64,000 nucleotides of DNA from Dromiciops gliroides (GCF_019393635.1 NC_057861.1:376388315-376452314); one strand, 5' to 3'; shown: positions 45,757 through 58,085, counted from the first letter of the stretch. Made by a program: numbers and translations. The notes: generated by a model from the letters alone, not told the origin.

Positions 45757-46550
45757 ACTGTCCTTCTTCAGCTTCTTCCAGTGGTCCAGTGTTCAGGAAT
45801 TCATTATGTTTATAAGTCAACCAATTTTGGAACATTCAGAGAAAGGCAACAGAGCCTCTGTCAAAGAAAAAGGGTAGTTATGTAATGTGCATGTATGGAA
45901 CTACAGTCTCTCAGGTGTGGTCATTGCAAACAATGAATATTCCTCGCAGGTGGTTTTCACCTTTCTGGAAAAGGCTCTAGGCAGGTTGACAAGATAGACA
46001 GGCCAGTAGGATCTCCTGCTATGATGCATTATACTAAGATAGTTATCTTAGTAGATATCAGAATCCATGTGAAGCTGACCCCATGACAAAAGTGCAAACT
46101 GAGTTATATGAGACCAAAATCATTCTGCACAACATCATGAAGTCTTTGTTAGAAGGAGGAAAAAAAAACTAGATTCCTTGGTGTCCAAATCAGGAGTGCT
46201 AGGATCATAGTGCAAAACCTTCTACAAAATCATCAAGAAACAAAAGTCATTCTGTGAGATCATGTGATCCCCAACCAGTGATGACCCTGTGCTGGAAACT
46301 TTGCCTGTCATTCATTTTGAGAACTGTAAGGCACCCAGGAAATAAGAAATCAACTCAAATCATATTTTGAAATGATAATATTCCATTTCATATCTCAGTC
46401 CCTGGGATGAGCTGAAGGAGAGGTGGGAGAAGCTTCAGGGAGATGTTTGTATGCCTAAGAGTAATTTTTCTCCAAAAGGAAATATATGAGCCTGAAAAAG
46501 AACATATTTGGGCGAAGAATGAAAAAAATAATAAAATAAATTAAAATAAT
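45757..46550 (+). pseudogene. YKT6P: YKT6 processed pseudogene (5'-truncated, L1-fused)
   Basis: YKT6 is a prenylated R-SNARE acting in ER-Golgi and vacuolar/endosomal fusion. The plus strand at 45,763-45,874 reads S-F-F-Q-W-S-S-V-Q-E-F and R-A-S-V-K-E (YKT6 SFFQRSSVQEF, RASVKE). Then come S-G-V-V-I-A-N-N-E-Y near 45,915 and D-P-M-T-K-V-Q-T-E-L-Y-E-T-K-I-I-L-H-N-I at 46,079-46,138. The end resembles LDSLVSKSGVLG and F-Y-K-I with terminal C-E-I-M-stop at 46,253-46,267, the CAAX box (CAIM in the gene). SNARE core, longin part and 3'UTR lie uninterrupted by introns and end in an A-rich tail at 46,518-46,550. Roughly the first 25 codons are missing. Frameshifts and stops, for example after V-K-E-K-G and near 45,990-46,060, rule out function. 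Confidence 0.9.
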
Positions 46551-46689
46551 TGCACACATTTTAAAATATTTTGGTGTGTACATATTAAGATATACTGGAG
46601 CCACATGAGCAATTACTAAACATTTTTCACCTGAATATGTAGCTAAACAAATAGATAAATATTAATTATTTGTGTAGAGACTAAGCCAA

Positions 46690-47400
46690 TGTAAAAGAAA
46701 AACACACCCTTTTTTCTTAAATTCCTTCACAAACTTAGTACCATAAAAATCAACCTGAAACATAATTATTTTATAGAGATGGGGGAAAAAAGAATAAGAA
46801 AATTCATCTGACAAAAGAAAAAGTCAAGAATATCAAGAAAGTTATTGGGAGAAAACTGAATGAATACCATCTAGTAGTACCATATTTCAAAGTAGTTTAT
46901 AAAATTTAATTATTTAAATAATCTGGTATTAGATAATACATAAAAAGGTGGATCAGCAAAAATAGCTTAAGTACATTATGTAGAAGTAATTTACCATAGT
47001 GATCCAATGTTTTCTAAATCCAAAGATCCAAGCTTTGGGGTCAAGAACTCACTATTCAAGAAAAACAATCTGGAACACTAGAAATTGGTATTACACAAAG
47101 TACCCATAGACCAATATTTTACAATATATACCAAGATAAGGTCAAAATGAATACATGAATTATACATAAAGGTTGATACCATAAGCAGATTCTGTGATCA
47201 CTAGAAAAAAAATTACCAGTAAGATCTATGGAAAAGGGAAGTGTTCATGAATGAAAAAAAATAGTATCAAAAAGAAAGAAAAAGAAAAAAGAAATAGTAT
47301 CATGGGAAGTAAAATTGTTAATTTTGATTATATGCAATTAAGAAACTTTTACACAGGCAAAGCCAATGTAGCCAAAATTAGAAGTATACCTGGAAATGAG
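46690..47400 (+). mobile_element. L1 ORF2 C-terminal part, left of a nested insertion
   Basis: ataattattttatagagatg, aattcatctgacaaaagaaa, aatagtatcatgggaagtaa and gccaatgtagccaaaattag follow the last third of ORF2 in order. It continues at 48,066. Confidence 0.78.
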
Positions 47401-48065
47401 GTGGGGAAGGGTAGAACCAAGATGTCAGAGGATAGGCAGTGACTTACCTAAGCTCTCTCCAAGACCCCTCCAAATACCTTAAAATATTTTCATAAAACAA
47501 TACCTAAAGCAGCATTATCTACAAAAGGACAGGTTGGAATAATTTTCCAGCCAAAGACAACTTACAAGGTTGGCAGGGAAGTTCTGTCAGACACAGCTTA
47601 GAATGGAGAACAGTCCAGTGCAGGCTGTGCCAGCTCAGATCCAGCCCCAGGAAACTATAAAAGCCTTGGGAGTCAGTGCATTCAGGAGTGTGAGCAACTG
47701 CTTCTGGAACTCAGCCTACCGAAGTTAAGGGGGATGAACAATTGGCCAAAAGGGCAAAAGAAATAAAAGGAATCTTATTAAATGGAGGGTAAAATGGGGG
47801 AGGTGGTGGGGAGTGAGTGAATCTTTCATCATAATTGGCTCAAAGAAAGAATAACATACGCATTAAATTGGGGATAGAAATCTATCTTACCCTGCATGAA
47901 AGTAGAAGAGCAAGGGGTTAAGGGTAGGGAGTTATAGAATGGAAGGCTGTGCAAACATCTTTTGAGGAGGAACAGGATGAAAGAAGATACAAAATTGAGT
48001 AAATGGAATGGGGAAAAATAGGATGGAGGGAAATGCAATTTGCAATAGTAAGTGTGAAAAAATAT
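47401..48065 (+). mobile_element. Internally deleted L1/HAL1-type fragment nested in an L1
   Basis: 47,404-47,755 is L1 5'UTR of the type at 63,183 (gaaccaagatgtcagaggat ... agccttgggagtcagtg ... aacaattggccaaaagg). It then jumps to the G-rich HAL1/inter-ORF stretch (aaggaatcttattaaatgga ... gtagaagagcaaggggttaa ... gcaatagtaagtgtgaaaaa). The host L1 resumes right after it. Confidence 0.65.
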
Positions 48066-49065
48066 TTGAAGGAAGTTTATCTGATAAAGATCTCATTTTT
48101 CAAACATAAAGAGAACTGAGTCAAATTTATTAAAATAAGAGCCATTCCAAAACTGATACATGATCAAAAGATATGAACAATTTTCATATGAAATAATCAA
48201 AGCTGTCTATAGCCATTTGAAAATAAGAAGAGTTCTAATGCACTATTGATTGGAAAGAAGCAAGTCAAATAAATTCTGGGGTTCTATGTCATACCTATTG
48301 GAGTGGATAATAGGACAGTAGAGGAAAATAACAAATGTTGCATGTGTTATGGGGAAAATGAAACATTAATGCACTATTGGTGGAGTTATAAACTGATTCC
48401 ACCATTCTGTAGAGCAATTTGGAGTTACTCTTTAATCTACAATACCACTAATAAATTGGTATCCAAAAAGAGATAAAAATCAAAAGTTAATGGACATATA
48501 TTTACAAAGCTATTTATAGCAGATCTTGTCTGGTGGCACAGAATTAGAAATTGATGATATTTCCATCAATTGGGGAATGGCTGAATGGTGGTAGATGAAT
48601 GTAACAGAGTATTATTGTATAATAAAAAATTATTAGGATGCTCTTAGAATAATCTGGAAAGATTTACATGAGGAGATGCAAAGTGATATGTAATATGTAC
48701 AAAGTAACAGCAATTTTTTTACGCTGATCTGCAGTGAATGACTTGTCAATTTTCAGCAATTCAATAATCTAAGAAAACTCTGAGTGTCTTAGGATGAAAA
48801 AAGCTACTCACCCTGGAGAAAGAACTGATGGATTCTGAATACAGATTGAAGCATATTTCTTTTTATTTCATTTTTCTGGAGGATATTGGCTGTTTTCTTT
48901 CACATCCTGACTAATAAGGAAATGTTTTGCATCACTTCACATGTATAACTTATTGAATTGCTTGTCTTCTTAAATTGGGGTGTGGAGAGGGAGGAAGGAA
49001 GAAAATTTTGATGTTAAACATTACTTTTACATGTAATTGGGGAAAATAAAATTCTAAATAAAAAT
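48066..49065 (+). mobile_element. L1 ORF2 end and 3'UTR, right of the nested insertion
   Basis: tctgataaagatctcatttt continues the ORF2 text interrupted at 47,400. It runs through ccatcaattggggaatggct to a 3'UTR with a short A-rich end (ggggaaaataaaattctaaa). Confidence 0.82.
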
Positions 49066-49074
49066 TGAGATTGG

Positions 49075-50090
49075 GGTAAGGGGTAGAAATTATAGCAAGT
49101 TGCTCTAATAAGGCTTCATTTCTTAGATTCATAGGAAACTGAGACATTTATAAAAATGTGTTAGTGCCCAATTGATAAATGTTCAAATAATATAAATAGG
49201 CAATTTCCCAAAAGAAGAAATAAAAGGCTTCAACATTTATTTGGAAAAAATAGTCTAAATCATTAATAATTCAATAAATACAAATTAAAACAAATTTGAG
49301 ATTCCCCCTCATACCTTTCATGTTTGCTAATATGTCATAAATGGAAAATGCAAATGATGGAAGGAATTTGGAAAAATAGGTACTTTAATGCACCAGAGTG
49401 AACTATTTGAACCATTTTAGAGAACAATTTGATTCTATGTCAAAAGTGGCTACAGAACTGTGCATGTTCTTTGAATGAATACAGCTATTAGGTCTTTATC
49501 TCAAGGTGATCAAAGATAAAGTAAATGGTGCCTATGCACAAAAATACTTAAAGCAACTCTCTTTCTGGAGGCAAATAATTGGGTATTGAGGGGTGCCCAT
49601 CAATAAGGGAATAGCTCAACAAGTTGTTGCATATGATTGTGGTGGAATACTCTTTTGCTATGAGAAATGAGAAGGAAGATGGGTTCAAAACAACCTGGGA
49701 AGAGTTGTATGAATTGATGCAATGTGAACCAGAACATTATATACACTAATAGCAACATTGTAAAAATTGTTAATTATGAAAGACTTAGCTAACTTTGATG
49801 AATACAATGATCTATGAGATCTCTAAAAACTCACAATGAAAAGTTCTAGTCACTTCCAGAGAGAGAATTATTGAACTGAGTGCATATTGAAGCATATGTT
49901 GTTCACTTTCTGAATTTCTCTATAAAATAGCAAATATAGAAATCTATTTTTGTGACTTCAAGTGTATAATTTCTATCATTTTGCTTGCATTCTCAGTGGT
50001 TGCTACTAGCATTAGAGGGAGGAAAATAATTTGGAACTCAAAATTTAAGAAGTGATTGTCAAAAATAAATAAAATTATTTTTCAAAAGAA
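49075..50090 (+). mobile_element. Older L1 3' end
   Basis: aaggcttcatttcttagatt ... cccaattgataaatgttcaa ... gcccatcaataagggaatag ... tgaaagacttagctaacttt. The same ORF2-end to 3'UTR order as above but much more diverged. Confidence 0.78.
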
Positions 50091-50460
50091 AACATGGCAC
50101 TTTTTTTTATATAGACAAGCTTTATTGTAATTCTCTCCATAATTTATTTGGGGAGCTTATGCACCTCATAATTAACTCCTTAATTTCCTCTCTGTAATTT
50201 TTATAGCAAATTCAATTCTCTTGGCTGGATAATATCAAATACCAAGATGTAAATATTTATGGATCTGTCTATGTACAGAATTAATTTTGATGACTTGGGT
50301 TACCAAAATGAAAACAATAAAAACCAAGTGGAAGAGCCAAATTATAAGGTATTTTGTGTCAAAATGATGTCAAACAAATAATTCAACTAAATGTTTACTT
50401 AAGTCAAATGTTCACACAGCTACATGCATATTATAATGTTTATTTGAAAAAGCCAAAATT
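50091..50460. other. Unassigned sequence
   Basis: AT-rich, no recognised feature. Confidence 0.35.
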
Positions 50461-50595
50461 CAAATTGTACCTCAGAGACTTAGTAGATGTGTGACCCTGA
50501 ATATGTCGATTTAATTCTCTCAGCTTCAATTTTCTCATATGAAAATTGGGCATAAAAAATAATACCTAACTTCCAGGGTTGAAGTGAGGATTAAA
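50460..50595 (+). mobile_element. MIR fragment
   Basis: gtagatgtgtgaccctgaat, cttcaattttctcatatgaa, aatacctaacttccagggtt, gaggattaaa: the sense MIR CORE and 3' part. Confidence 0.75.
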
Positions 50596-50596
50596 T

Positions 50597-50638
<42 letters not shown>

Positions 50639-50905
50639 TACACATATACATATACGTACACGTATACATATACATGTATAATTATGCATATATGCATCCA
50701 TTCATACATACATGCACACATACACACAAACACATACAACATGCACAAAGCAAGCGCACACATCTACATGTTTGTTCATGTATGTGTATGTATGCATAGA
50801 TATGTGTGCATGTGTGGGTGTGCATGGATATATATATATATACCAATAAACATGTGTGTGTATATAAACATGCATGCATACATGATACATGCATGCATAT
50901 ATAAT
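50596..50905. repeat. Compound TA/CA/TGCA simple-repeat tract
   Basis: (TA)n then (CA)n then irregular CA, TG and TGCA units for 300 bp. The histidine/tyrosine/methionine-rich open frames on both strands here are artefacts of the alternating purine/pyrimidine text. Confidence 0.9.
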
Positions 50906-51944
50906 TTTGCTTTTAGAAACATTTGGAGAACAGGAGTTCATGACACAAAAAGTTAAGAAACAATATACTATATAAATTTTAATTATTATTGTTATTATAA
51001 GCAATGTATCTTTCCAATACAAATAAAATGAAATATCCTCCCCCTCTCAATACATTCCCATGTTTTTCTGCTAACAATTATTTTTTCTACTTTTACATTT
51101 ATACAAGTTGCAAAAAATCAGCATTACTATGATTTTCTTTTTTATTTCAATTTCAAAATATAGTCATCAGATAAATTCTAAATTATTAAAACTAACAATA
51201 TAATAAAATATTCAACCAATGTAACAATGTTACATTTATGTAAAGGATGAAAATGTTAGATTATTCAGGCATTATACATTATTGTCTTCATTTACCTGAA
51301 TTAGGGCAGCACATTCTCTCTATTGACATTAGTATCCAGAAGTTTATCCTCTGCATATAAATATGTGCAGTTTTTCCAGTATAAAGCTTCAAAACATTAA
51401 TGGAAGTCAAGGATCTCATTATTGAAAAGGTTGGATGAAAAGGACATGGTGTATCTCACTTTAATAAAAAGGCTTCTTTTTTATTAGGCACTATACATTT
51501 TTATGATAATTGCATGTATGCAGCAAGATCTGAGCTATGGGATAATATAAGTTTCATTATTTTTCTCTGCAAAATAAAATGGGATGTCTCTCTCATTTTT
51601 GTGACTGATACACTGGATTTCTTTTTCAAACTGCTCTGTATTTTCTGTAAAAGTGAAATTGCTTTGTGGAAAGTCAGGACTTTTGTAGATCTGCTATTAT
51701 CTAATTTCTTTTGTCTTCTTGGTTCACTTGAAATAGGAGCCAAGGGGGTTTTCCATTTCAAAAGGCCTTTGACTCTTTTTTACAATACTATGTTTTGCTT
51801 CCTCAGATTAAGCTATCATTTATCTGCTGTCAATCAAAGCTTACCTTATTCTTGATCATGAACATATATTTCAATAAAGTTTTGTTTTCAATTGTAGAAT
51901 ATTTTAAGGCTTCTGAATTGGAATATGGGACCCAGAATATGTTG
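50906..51944. other. Unassigned single-copy-like sequence
   Basis: About 1 kb without a recognised repeat. A 113-codon frame at 51,514-51,855 (+) and an 86-codon frame opposite it (51,501-51,761) show no known domain; I do not call them genes. Confidence 0.4.
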
Positions 51945-52196
51945 TTCTCAGTAATTTTCAGTTGTGTCCAACACTTTGTGCCTCCATTTGGGGTTTTCCT
52001 TTTTATTTTGACAAAGATATCAGTGTATTGCCATTTCCTTCTCTAAGTCTATATAAAAAGGACCATTGAAACAAACATGGTTAATTGACATTAGCTTCAC
52101 ATAACTAGTGTCTTAGAATAGATTTGAACTCATGAAGACAAGTCTTCCTGACTCAAAGATCAGCACTTTATACACTGTGCCACCTAGCTGCCCCAT
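51945..52196 (-). mobile_element. MAR1 CORE-SINE (antisense)
   Basis: ttttcagttgtgtccaacac, catttggggttttccttttt, cattgccatttccttctct-like text, a degraded CORE, then agacaagtcttcctgactca and tgccacctagctgcccc, the antisense tRNA head. Near full length. Confidence 0.85.
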
Positions 52197-52920
52197 TCCA
52201 ACCATTCTGTAGAATAACTATGCAAAAAGGGATATAAAACTGTGATGACCCTTTGATACAAAAATACAACTAATGGTCACAACCCAAAGAGATGAAAGGA
52301 AAAGGAACCAAAAAGTATAAAAATGTTTATAACAACTCTTTTTGTGCTGACAAAATTTTTAAAATTAAGGGGATAATCACTAATTTGTGAATAGCTCAAA
52401 AAGTTATGGCATATTATTGTTCTGGAGGACTATTATGCTATAAAAAGCAACGAAGAGGATAGGTTCATTGAAAACAAATGAACAAACCAACAAAAAACAT
52501 GGCAAATCCTATATGGGTTAATGTAAAAAAGAGTGAAATGAACTTGGAAATCACTGTGCCCATTTATAGAAATGTTGTTATGATAATCAACTATGAAAGA
52601 TGTGGCTACTCTGATCAATGCAACGATTCAAGACAATTCTATGAAACACATCACGAAAAGAATAGCTATGCATCCCCAGAGAGATAACTGAGGGACATTG
52701 TGTCCAAAATGAAGAAAAATTTCTTGCTGCATTTTGTATTTTTTAAAAGATATAACTAATAAGGAAATATGTTTTGCTTTATTTCACATGTATAATTGAT
52801 ATAATTTTGCTTGCCTGCTCTGTAGTTTGGGGAGGGGTGGGAAGGAGCTTTTGAAGGAAGTTGGTCTTCCTCTTAAAAAGAAAAGAATGTTATAAAAATA
52901 AATTATTATTATTATTTTAA
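52197..52920 (+). mobile_element. L1 3' end (ORF2 end and 3'UTR)
   Basis: aaccattctgtagaataact ... cacaacccaaagagatgaaa ... gaaagatgtggctactctga ... gtttggggaggggtgggaag, ending in (ATT)n-like tail text. Old and diverged. Confidence 0.78.
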
Positions 52921-54055
52921 AAGAGCAGTAAGGCTTTCCTTCTCAACCTGAACTTGAATCCATAAACCAGATATATTTGTGGGATGACAGATAAATGTAA
53001 TTCAAGCTTGATAATTCTCTTGGAGATTGGAGGAAAGATTGCTTAACCTCAGGTCACTGACCTTTCTTTCTATTTCCTAGATATAATACAGGCAGTTCAG
53101 ACAATGGCCTGATTGTACTCATTGAAAAAGCAGGTCAGACCTTAGATTTTATATGTATATATGCGTATACATATATGTGTGTATGTATATATGTATATAT
53201 CTGAGCCACATTTATATATTTAGACAACCTATCCATACACATGTTCTTACATGAAAAAAAGTAATCTTACATATATGATACTTTTCCTAGGGATAGTTTT
53301 TTAAAAAATATTTTTCATAATAACAACTTTTCTTTTAAGACTATCTGTAACATTTTCACATATGTGTTTTGCTTCTCAAAATTTGAAAAAGTTCCAAGGA
53401 TATTTACCACATTCTGTAAAATATATTCAGCAAGTTCTTTGTCATTTGAAATTTTTGTGCAACAAACTTTAAGGAATTGTATGTGTGTCAGCATGTTCAA
53501 AGAAATGGTGCCTACATGTTTTGTTCTCATGCTTTCCTTAAAAGTAAAAATAATCTCTCTATATGAAAATCTAATTTAGAGAAATCTTGTCAAATGGCCA
53601 GCACTTTCTTATACTTTTATTAGCATGTATTAACTCAAATTCAGTTTTAAATTATTCTCCATTAGTATAACAGTGATTTAGAATTCTGAAGCTCATCACC
53701 CATCCTCTGGAACCTATAAGGGAGATAAATATCTTCCATTTGTTTTATTAATGGATAACCCCAATGAAATAAGAAGTCTAAAATCACTGCAAAATTAGAG
53801 GATTGCCCAGGCTTTCTCCTACAAACTATCACTCAATATTCTCTTACCTTTTCATAGGCAAAGTCACAGTGGGTTAAAAGGAGGGAGAGTATGAAGAGAA
53901 AAAAAAACAATAAAAATGACATTTGGTTGCTCAACCCCTCACAACTGTCTTACATCCACACCACTGGATTTAATATTTTATGCTTTATTGCTATATTCAT
54001 TGATATTTCTTAGTTGCCATTTTTCTTAACCTCTAATATTTTGCACTTTTGAACA
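52921..54055. other. Unassigned sequence with a TA/TG tract
   Basis: No recognised gene or repeat family except TA/TG simple repeat at about 53,148-53,200. Confidence 0.4.
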
Positions 54056-54196
54056 ACCCCTCTTTCCAAACTTTACATATTCAGCCCTCATCTCTCTACT
54101 GAGCTCTAAACTCCTCAATAAACTTAGGTCCAAAAGAGAACTCAATGTAATTTCCCGGAGCCCTTCTCTTCTAGCACACACATACACACACACAGG

Positions 54197-54274
<78 letters not shown>

Positions 54275-54382
54275 ATGTATATATATGTATATATATGTAT
54301 ATATGTATATATATATATGTATGTATGTATGTATATATGTATATATATGTGTGTGTGTGTGTATGTATATGTATATGTATAT
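54197..54382. repeat. (TA)n/(TATG)n microsatellite
   Basis: Long pure TA run followed by TATG and TG units, within the L2 fragment and not attached to the nearby SINE. Confidence 0.92.
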
Positions 54383-54447
54383 AGTCTAAAGAACCACCAT
54401 TCTTTTAGTCACTTAGGTTCACAACCTAGGTGTCATTATTGACTCTT

Positions 54448-54595
54448 TTTTTTTTTTTTTGTGAGGCAATTGGGGTTAAGTGACTTGCCCAGGGTCACAC
54501 AGCTAGTAAGTGTTAAGTGTCTGAGGCCGGATTTGAACTCAGGTACTCCTGACTCCAGGGCCGGTGCTTTATCCATTGCGCCACCTAGCTGCCCC
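54448..54595 (-). mobile_element. tRNA-derived SINE with target-site duplication
   Basis: Antisense, near consensus. cattattgactctt (54,434-54,447) and catcattgactctt (54,596-54,609) flank it. Confidence 0.95.
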
Positions 54596-54790
54596 CATCA
54601 TTGACTCTTTAATCACATTTCCCTCCATATTCAATTAGCTAGCTATGTTTTGTTTGTTATATCTTTATTACTCCTCTCTCAAATCAGTCGCATTCTATTC
54701 ACTCACATAGGTGTGGTTAAGATGTATGAATACACAGACATGTTCAGAGCTCTGATTCACTTCTTCATTGAGGAGAAGTGACACCTTTGC

Positions 54791-55547
54791 ATGAATTTCC
54801 AGCAAGTCACTATCACTCTCTGTCCATCAAACTATTTCCAGTCATTTTTCCAGGCTTTTCTTCATTTTTCTTCATTTTTGAAATTTTCTGTCTTTGCTTG
54901 GAGAGCATACCTCCTGCATGTAAGGAGTGTTTTCTCCCCTCAGTCATCCAGGTACTCAAGTGGAATCTAAAATCACCTAAGAGAGCAGCTCTATAGAACA
55001 GATGTAAGGAGGGGTGGTTAATAACTGCCCTTAAAACTCCAGTAGTGAATGAAGATTTGGTGTCCTAAGGACATTACTCTGCTGATAAGTACTTATTAAA
55101 TTGAGCCTTACTCCTTCCCCAAATTCCAGTGCCTTATTCTGAGTTTCAAAACTGGAGAGAAGGTGGTGGTAAAATATAGTGTATCTCCTGGTCAAAACAA
55201 GCAATGTTCTCTTTTTAGAGAAGCCTCACCACTATGACATGGGATCCAACTAGAAACTATAATTCCCTTTCTCCAGTATGAAAAAAGAAAAATAACACAT
55301 GAATAAGGAAGTGTAATCTCTCAACAGCCAGCCTAGTAACTAAAAAGATAAGATCCAAACTCTGAACTCTGACTTAAGGAAACACTTCCAGGATACTAAA
55401 GCCTCTTCTTGAAGCCACCTCTCCCCAACAATAGACTATTCACTTATGACTTGGGGTTGGAGTTGTAATAAGTTGTAATAAGACTTTTAAAAAATGGTCT
55501 GAATGAAAAAAAAATTCTCATAAAACATTTTTATCTACCCCTTCATT
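54791..55547. other. Unassigned sequence
   Basis: No recognised feature; a 72-codon frame at 54,778-54,996 looks like chance. Confidence 0.4.
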
Positions 55548-55558
55548 AAAAACACATT

Positions 55559-55706
55559 CCGGGGCAGCTAGGTGGTGCAGTGTATAGAGCACCGGCCCTG
55601 GACTCAGGAGAACCTGAGTTCAAATCTGGCCTCAGACATTTAACATTTACTAGCTGTGTAATGGTGGGCAAGTCACTTAACCCCAATTGCCCCCCCCCCC
55701 ACAAAA
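55559..55706 (+). mobile_element. tRNA-derived SINE with target-site duplication
   Basis: aaaaacacatt at 55,548-55,558 and 55,707-55,717. A poly-C run precedes the A-tail. The 133-codon frame over it (55,580-55,981) runs from SINE into L1 5'UTR and is not a gene. Confidence 0.95.
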
Positions 55707-55781
55707 AAAAACACATTGCACTGGATCCTCTTCAACAAAGAACTCCCTATTGCCCATGGACAATAGTGACATTTAGAAATA

Positions 55782-56890
55782 ATGCCATAGGACAATTCCA
55801 AGAGCAGAAAAATGTTCAGAAGAATATGCTGAGATCATTTTCCAACCAAAGATGGCTTGGAAGGTCAGAAGGAGTGAGCTGCTGTGCTGAGACAGGAGTG
55901 CAGCCCAAGCCCACAGTCACACTGACACAGGTCCAGTCCCAGAAAGGCGTTGCCAGAGAAAGAGACCCCCAGAGCTTCTGAATCAGCTGCAGCACCAGTG
56001 TTGTCTGTAACTAAGCTCACAGTCTGGTGAGAGAACTGAGCCCTTGGCAGGGGGGAGATTACAGGGGTCTCTGCTGATGCTCAGGTGGAACTTGGGTTTT
56101 TCACCCCTTCTAAGAACCAGGAAGTATGCTTGAGTAGCAGTGGCCCAGGTGGGGGAGGGGCACAGGCTCATCAAAGCTGACAAACACAGCACACAATGCT
56201 GACTCATTAGCTAGTTGGTCGTGGATTATCTGCAGATCAGGAAACAGGCCAGTCAAGTGAAGAACCCGCTCCTCCTTAAATTATATCACCTGGGGCCTCC
56301 CAAAGCTTGGGACAGTGCAGCCTGGAAACAGTGTCTCACTTTACCGAGCTAAAGTCAAGTAGAAAAAAGGCAAGATGAGCAGACAGAGAAAGATGAAGAC
56401 CATAGAAAGTTTCTTTAGTGACAAGGAAGATTGAGGTGCACACTCAGAAGAGGATAGCAACATCAGGGCCACTATATCTAAAGCTTCTAAGAAAAATACA
56501 AATTGGTCTCAGGCCACAGAGGTGCTCAAAAAGGACTTTGAAGATAAAGTTAAAGAGGCAGAGGAAAATATGGAAACAGAAATGAGGGTGATGAAGGAAA
56601 GACATGAGAAAAATATCAACAGGTTGAAAAGCCAAATGGAAAAAGAGTTACAAAAGCTCTCTGATGAAAATATTTGCCTAAGAATTAGGATTCAACATAG
56701 GGAAGCTGGTGACTTTATGAGAAACCAAGACACAATAAAGCAAATCCAAATGAATAAAAAAAAAATAGAGGGCAATGTGAAATAGCTTCTTGGAAAAACT
56801 GCTGACCTGGAAAATAGATACAGGAGAGATAATTTGAAAATTATTGGACTACCTGAAATCCATGATCAAGAAAAAAGATTTTAAAAAAAG
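55782..56890 (+). mobile_element. L1/HAL1 5' part: 5'UTR and ORF1 N-terminal half
   Basis: 5'UTR text from aataatgccataggacaatt to aagtcaagtagaaaaaaggc, then ORF1. The frame 56,522-56,785 is a lysine/glutamate-rich coiled coil ending D-T-I-K-Q-I-Q-M-N-K, the ORF1p trimerisation segment. The RRM start (R-R-D-N-L-K-I-I-G-L-P-E) follows in another frame and the copy stops near 56,890. The first 80-100 bases of the 5'UTR are missing. Confidence 0.85.
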
Positions 56891-57870
56891 TGAAACTTAC
56901 CCTGAAGATTCACATAGCATGTTTTACTTTGTCACTTTTTAATGTAATCAGCATTATATTACAACTGCTTACTGTATGATCCACTGCTCTCAAATGCTAA
57001 AGTACATCGGGGCAGGGAACATGTCTTAGCTACACTTGCATAGCATGTTTTGTCTTTTTTTTTTTTTAATGACTGTTATTGATGGTGGTGGTATTGTATG
57101 GGTGGTCAAAGTCTCTTTCTGCTCTTGCCTTACCTTCTTCCAGCAAGAAGGAATCTCAGCTCAGCTCATGATTTTCAAACAGGCCTGTTCTGACTACTGG
57201 GTACTTCTATGCACATAGAAATCCCTGGTTATCAGTTGTTCAATAGGAAACCCTAGTTCCCTGCATGATATGTGCAAATGTTAGAGAATCCATATAACAA
57301 AAATCTCAAGTTTCTTACAATAGACATGTTCATAAACACATTGGCTGTAAATACATTGTAACCAGTAACCGCCTGAAAGGTAATGACATATTTGTGCTTC
57401 TATCTAGTACATATCGGCTTGGGTGACAAGATGACACTTTTCAGCAATTTCTACTTTTCTCTCATTTTGTTTTCAACCCTGGTGTGTTTGCTATTTCCTT
57501 ATCATCATTCAAGAGTATGGAGTCTTTCATATTTGGGAGAATCTCTTGAGGAAGGCTTTCTCTCAAAAGTCATTGCATGTTGTGAAGTAGAAAATAAAAT
57601 ATTTATGAAGTTTTAAAGATTCAATTTCTTTGCTCTCTTTAGAATTACAGACAGTCATTTTTGTTCTATTTTGAGTGAGCCCACCATCCCCATTTGACTT
57701 TCTACTGCATACTCATAGCACAGTCCTTTCCTTGGACACTTTCTTTTTTTTTACTAGGCACATTTCTCTCAGAAGTAAGTTTCTTGGAGAAGGATTTATT
57801 CCTTTTTCTAAATTAAAATATTCTCTGGTTTAACCTGTCATTTTCTGGGCACATAGGTCTTGTCCTTAAA
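56891..57870. other. Unassigned sequence
   Basis: No recognised repeat or gene; a T-run at 57,056-57,068. Open frames of 60-77 codons have no domain. Confidence 0.4.
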
Positions 57871-57879
57871 TTACTAGCA

Positions 57880-58085
57880 ATTACAAGAGGGAGTATGGAG
57901 CAGTGGAAAGGCTATTGAAACTGGGTCAGATAACCTGGGTTCAAAAGCCATCTCTGGCCCTTGCAAACATTTTGACCTCCATAAATCACTTAACATCTGT
58001 ATCTCAGTTTTTACAACTGTAAAATTAGTGTTTTGTACTGGATGACCTCTAAATTTCTTTCTAACTATAATTCAATGATCAGCTT
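57880..58085 (+). mobile_element. MIR (CORE-SINE), fairly complete
   Basis: gggagtatggagcagtggaa, ataacctgggttcaaaagcc, aaatcacttaacatctgtat, ctcagtttttacaactgtaa, gatgacctctaaatttcttt: MIR from head to 3' part in sense order. Confidence 0.8.

Larger units (their letters stand above)
54056..54790 (+). mobile_element. L2 fragment with microsatellite and SINE inside
   Basis: aaacttaggtccaaaagaga and, after the TA tract, gttcacaacctaggtgtcat, ttgactctttaatcacattt and catattcaattagctagc follow the L2 ORF end (LSKTELx..., ...[11 protein letters not shown]). The SINE at 54,448 splits the L2 at its D-S codons. Confidence 0.65.

Noticed and set aside
50584-51022. Histidine/tyrosine/methionine-rich open frames on both strands
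   Set aside because: Simple CA/TG/TA repeat translation.
51501-51855. Overlapping 113- and 86-codon open frames in repeat-free DNA
   Set aside because: No start context, domain or splice pattern supports coding; AT-rich chance frames are expected at this length.
55580-55981. 133-codon plus-strand open frame
   Set aside because: It reads through a SINE into L1 5'UTR; no domain and no codon bias expected of a gene.
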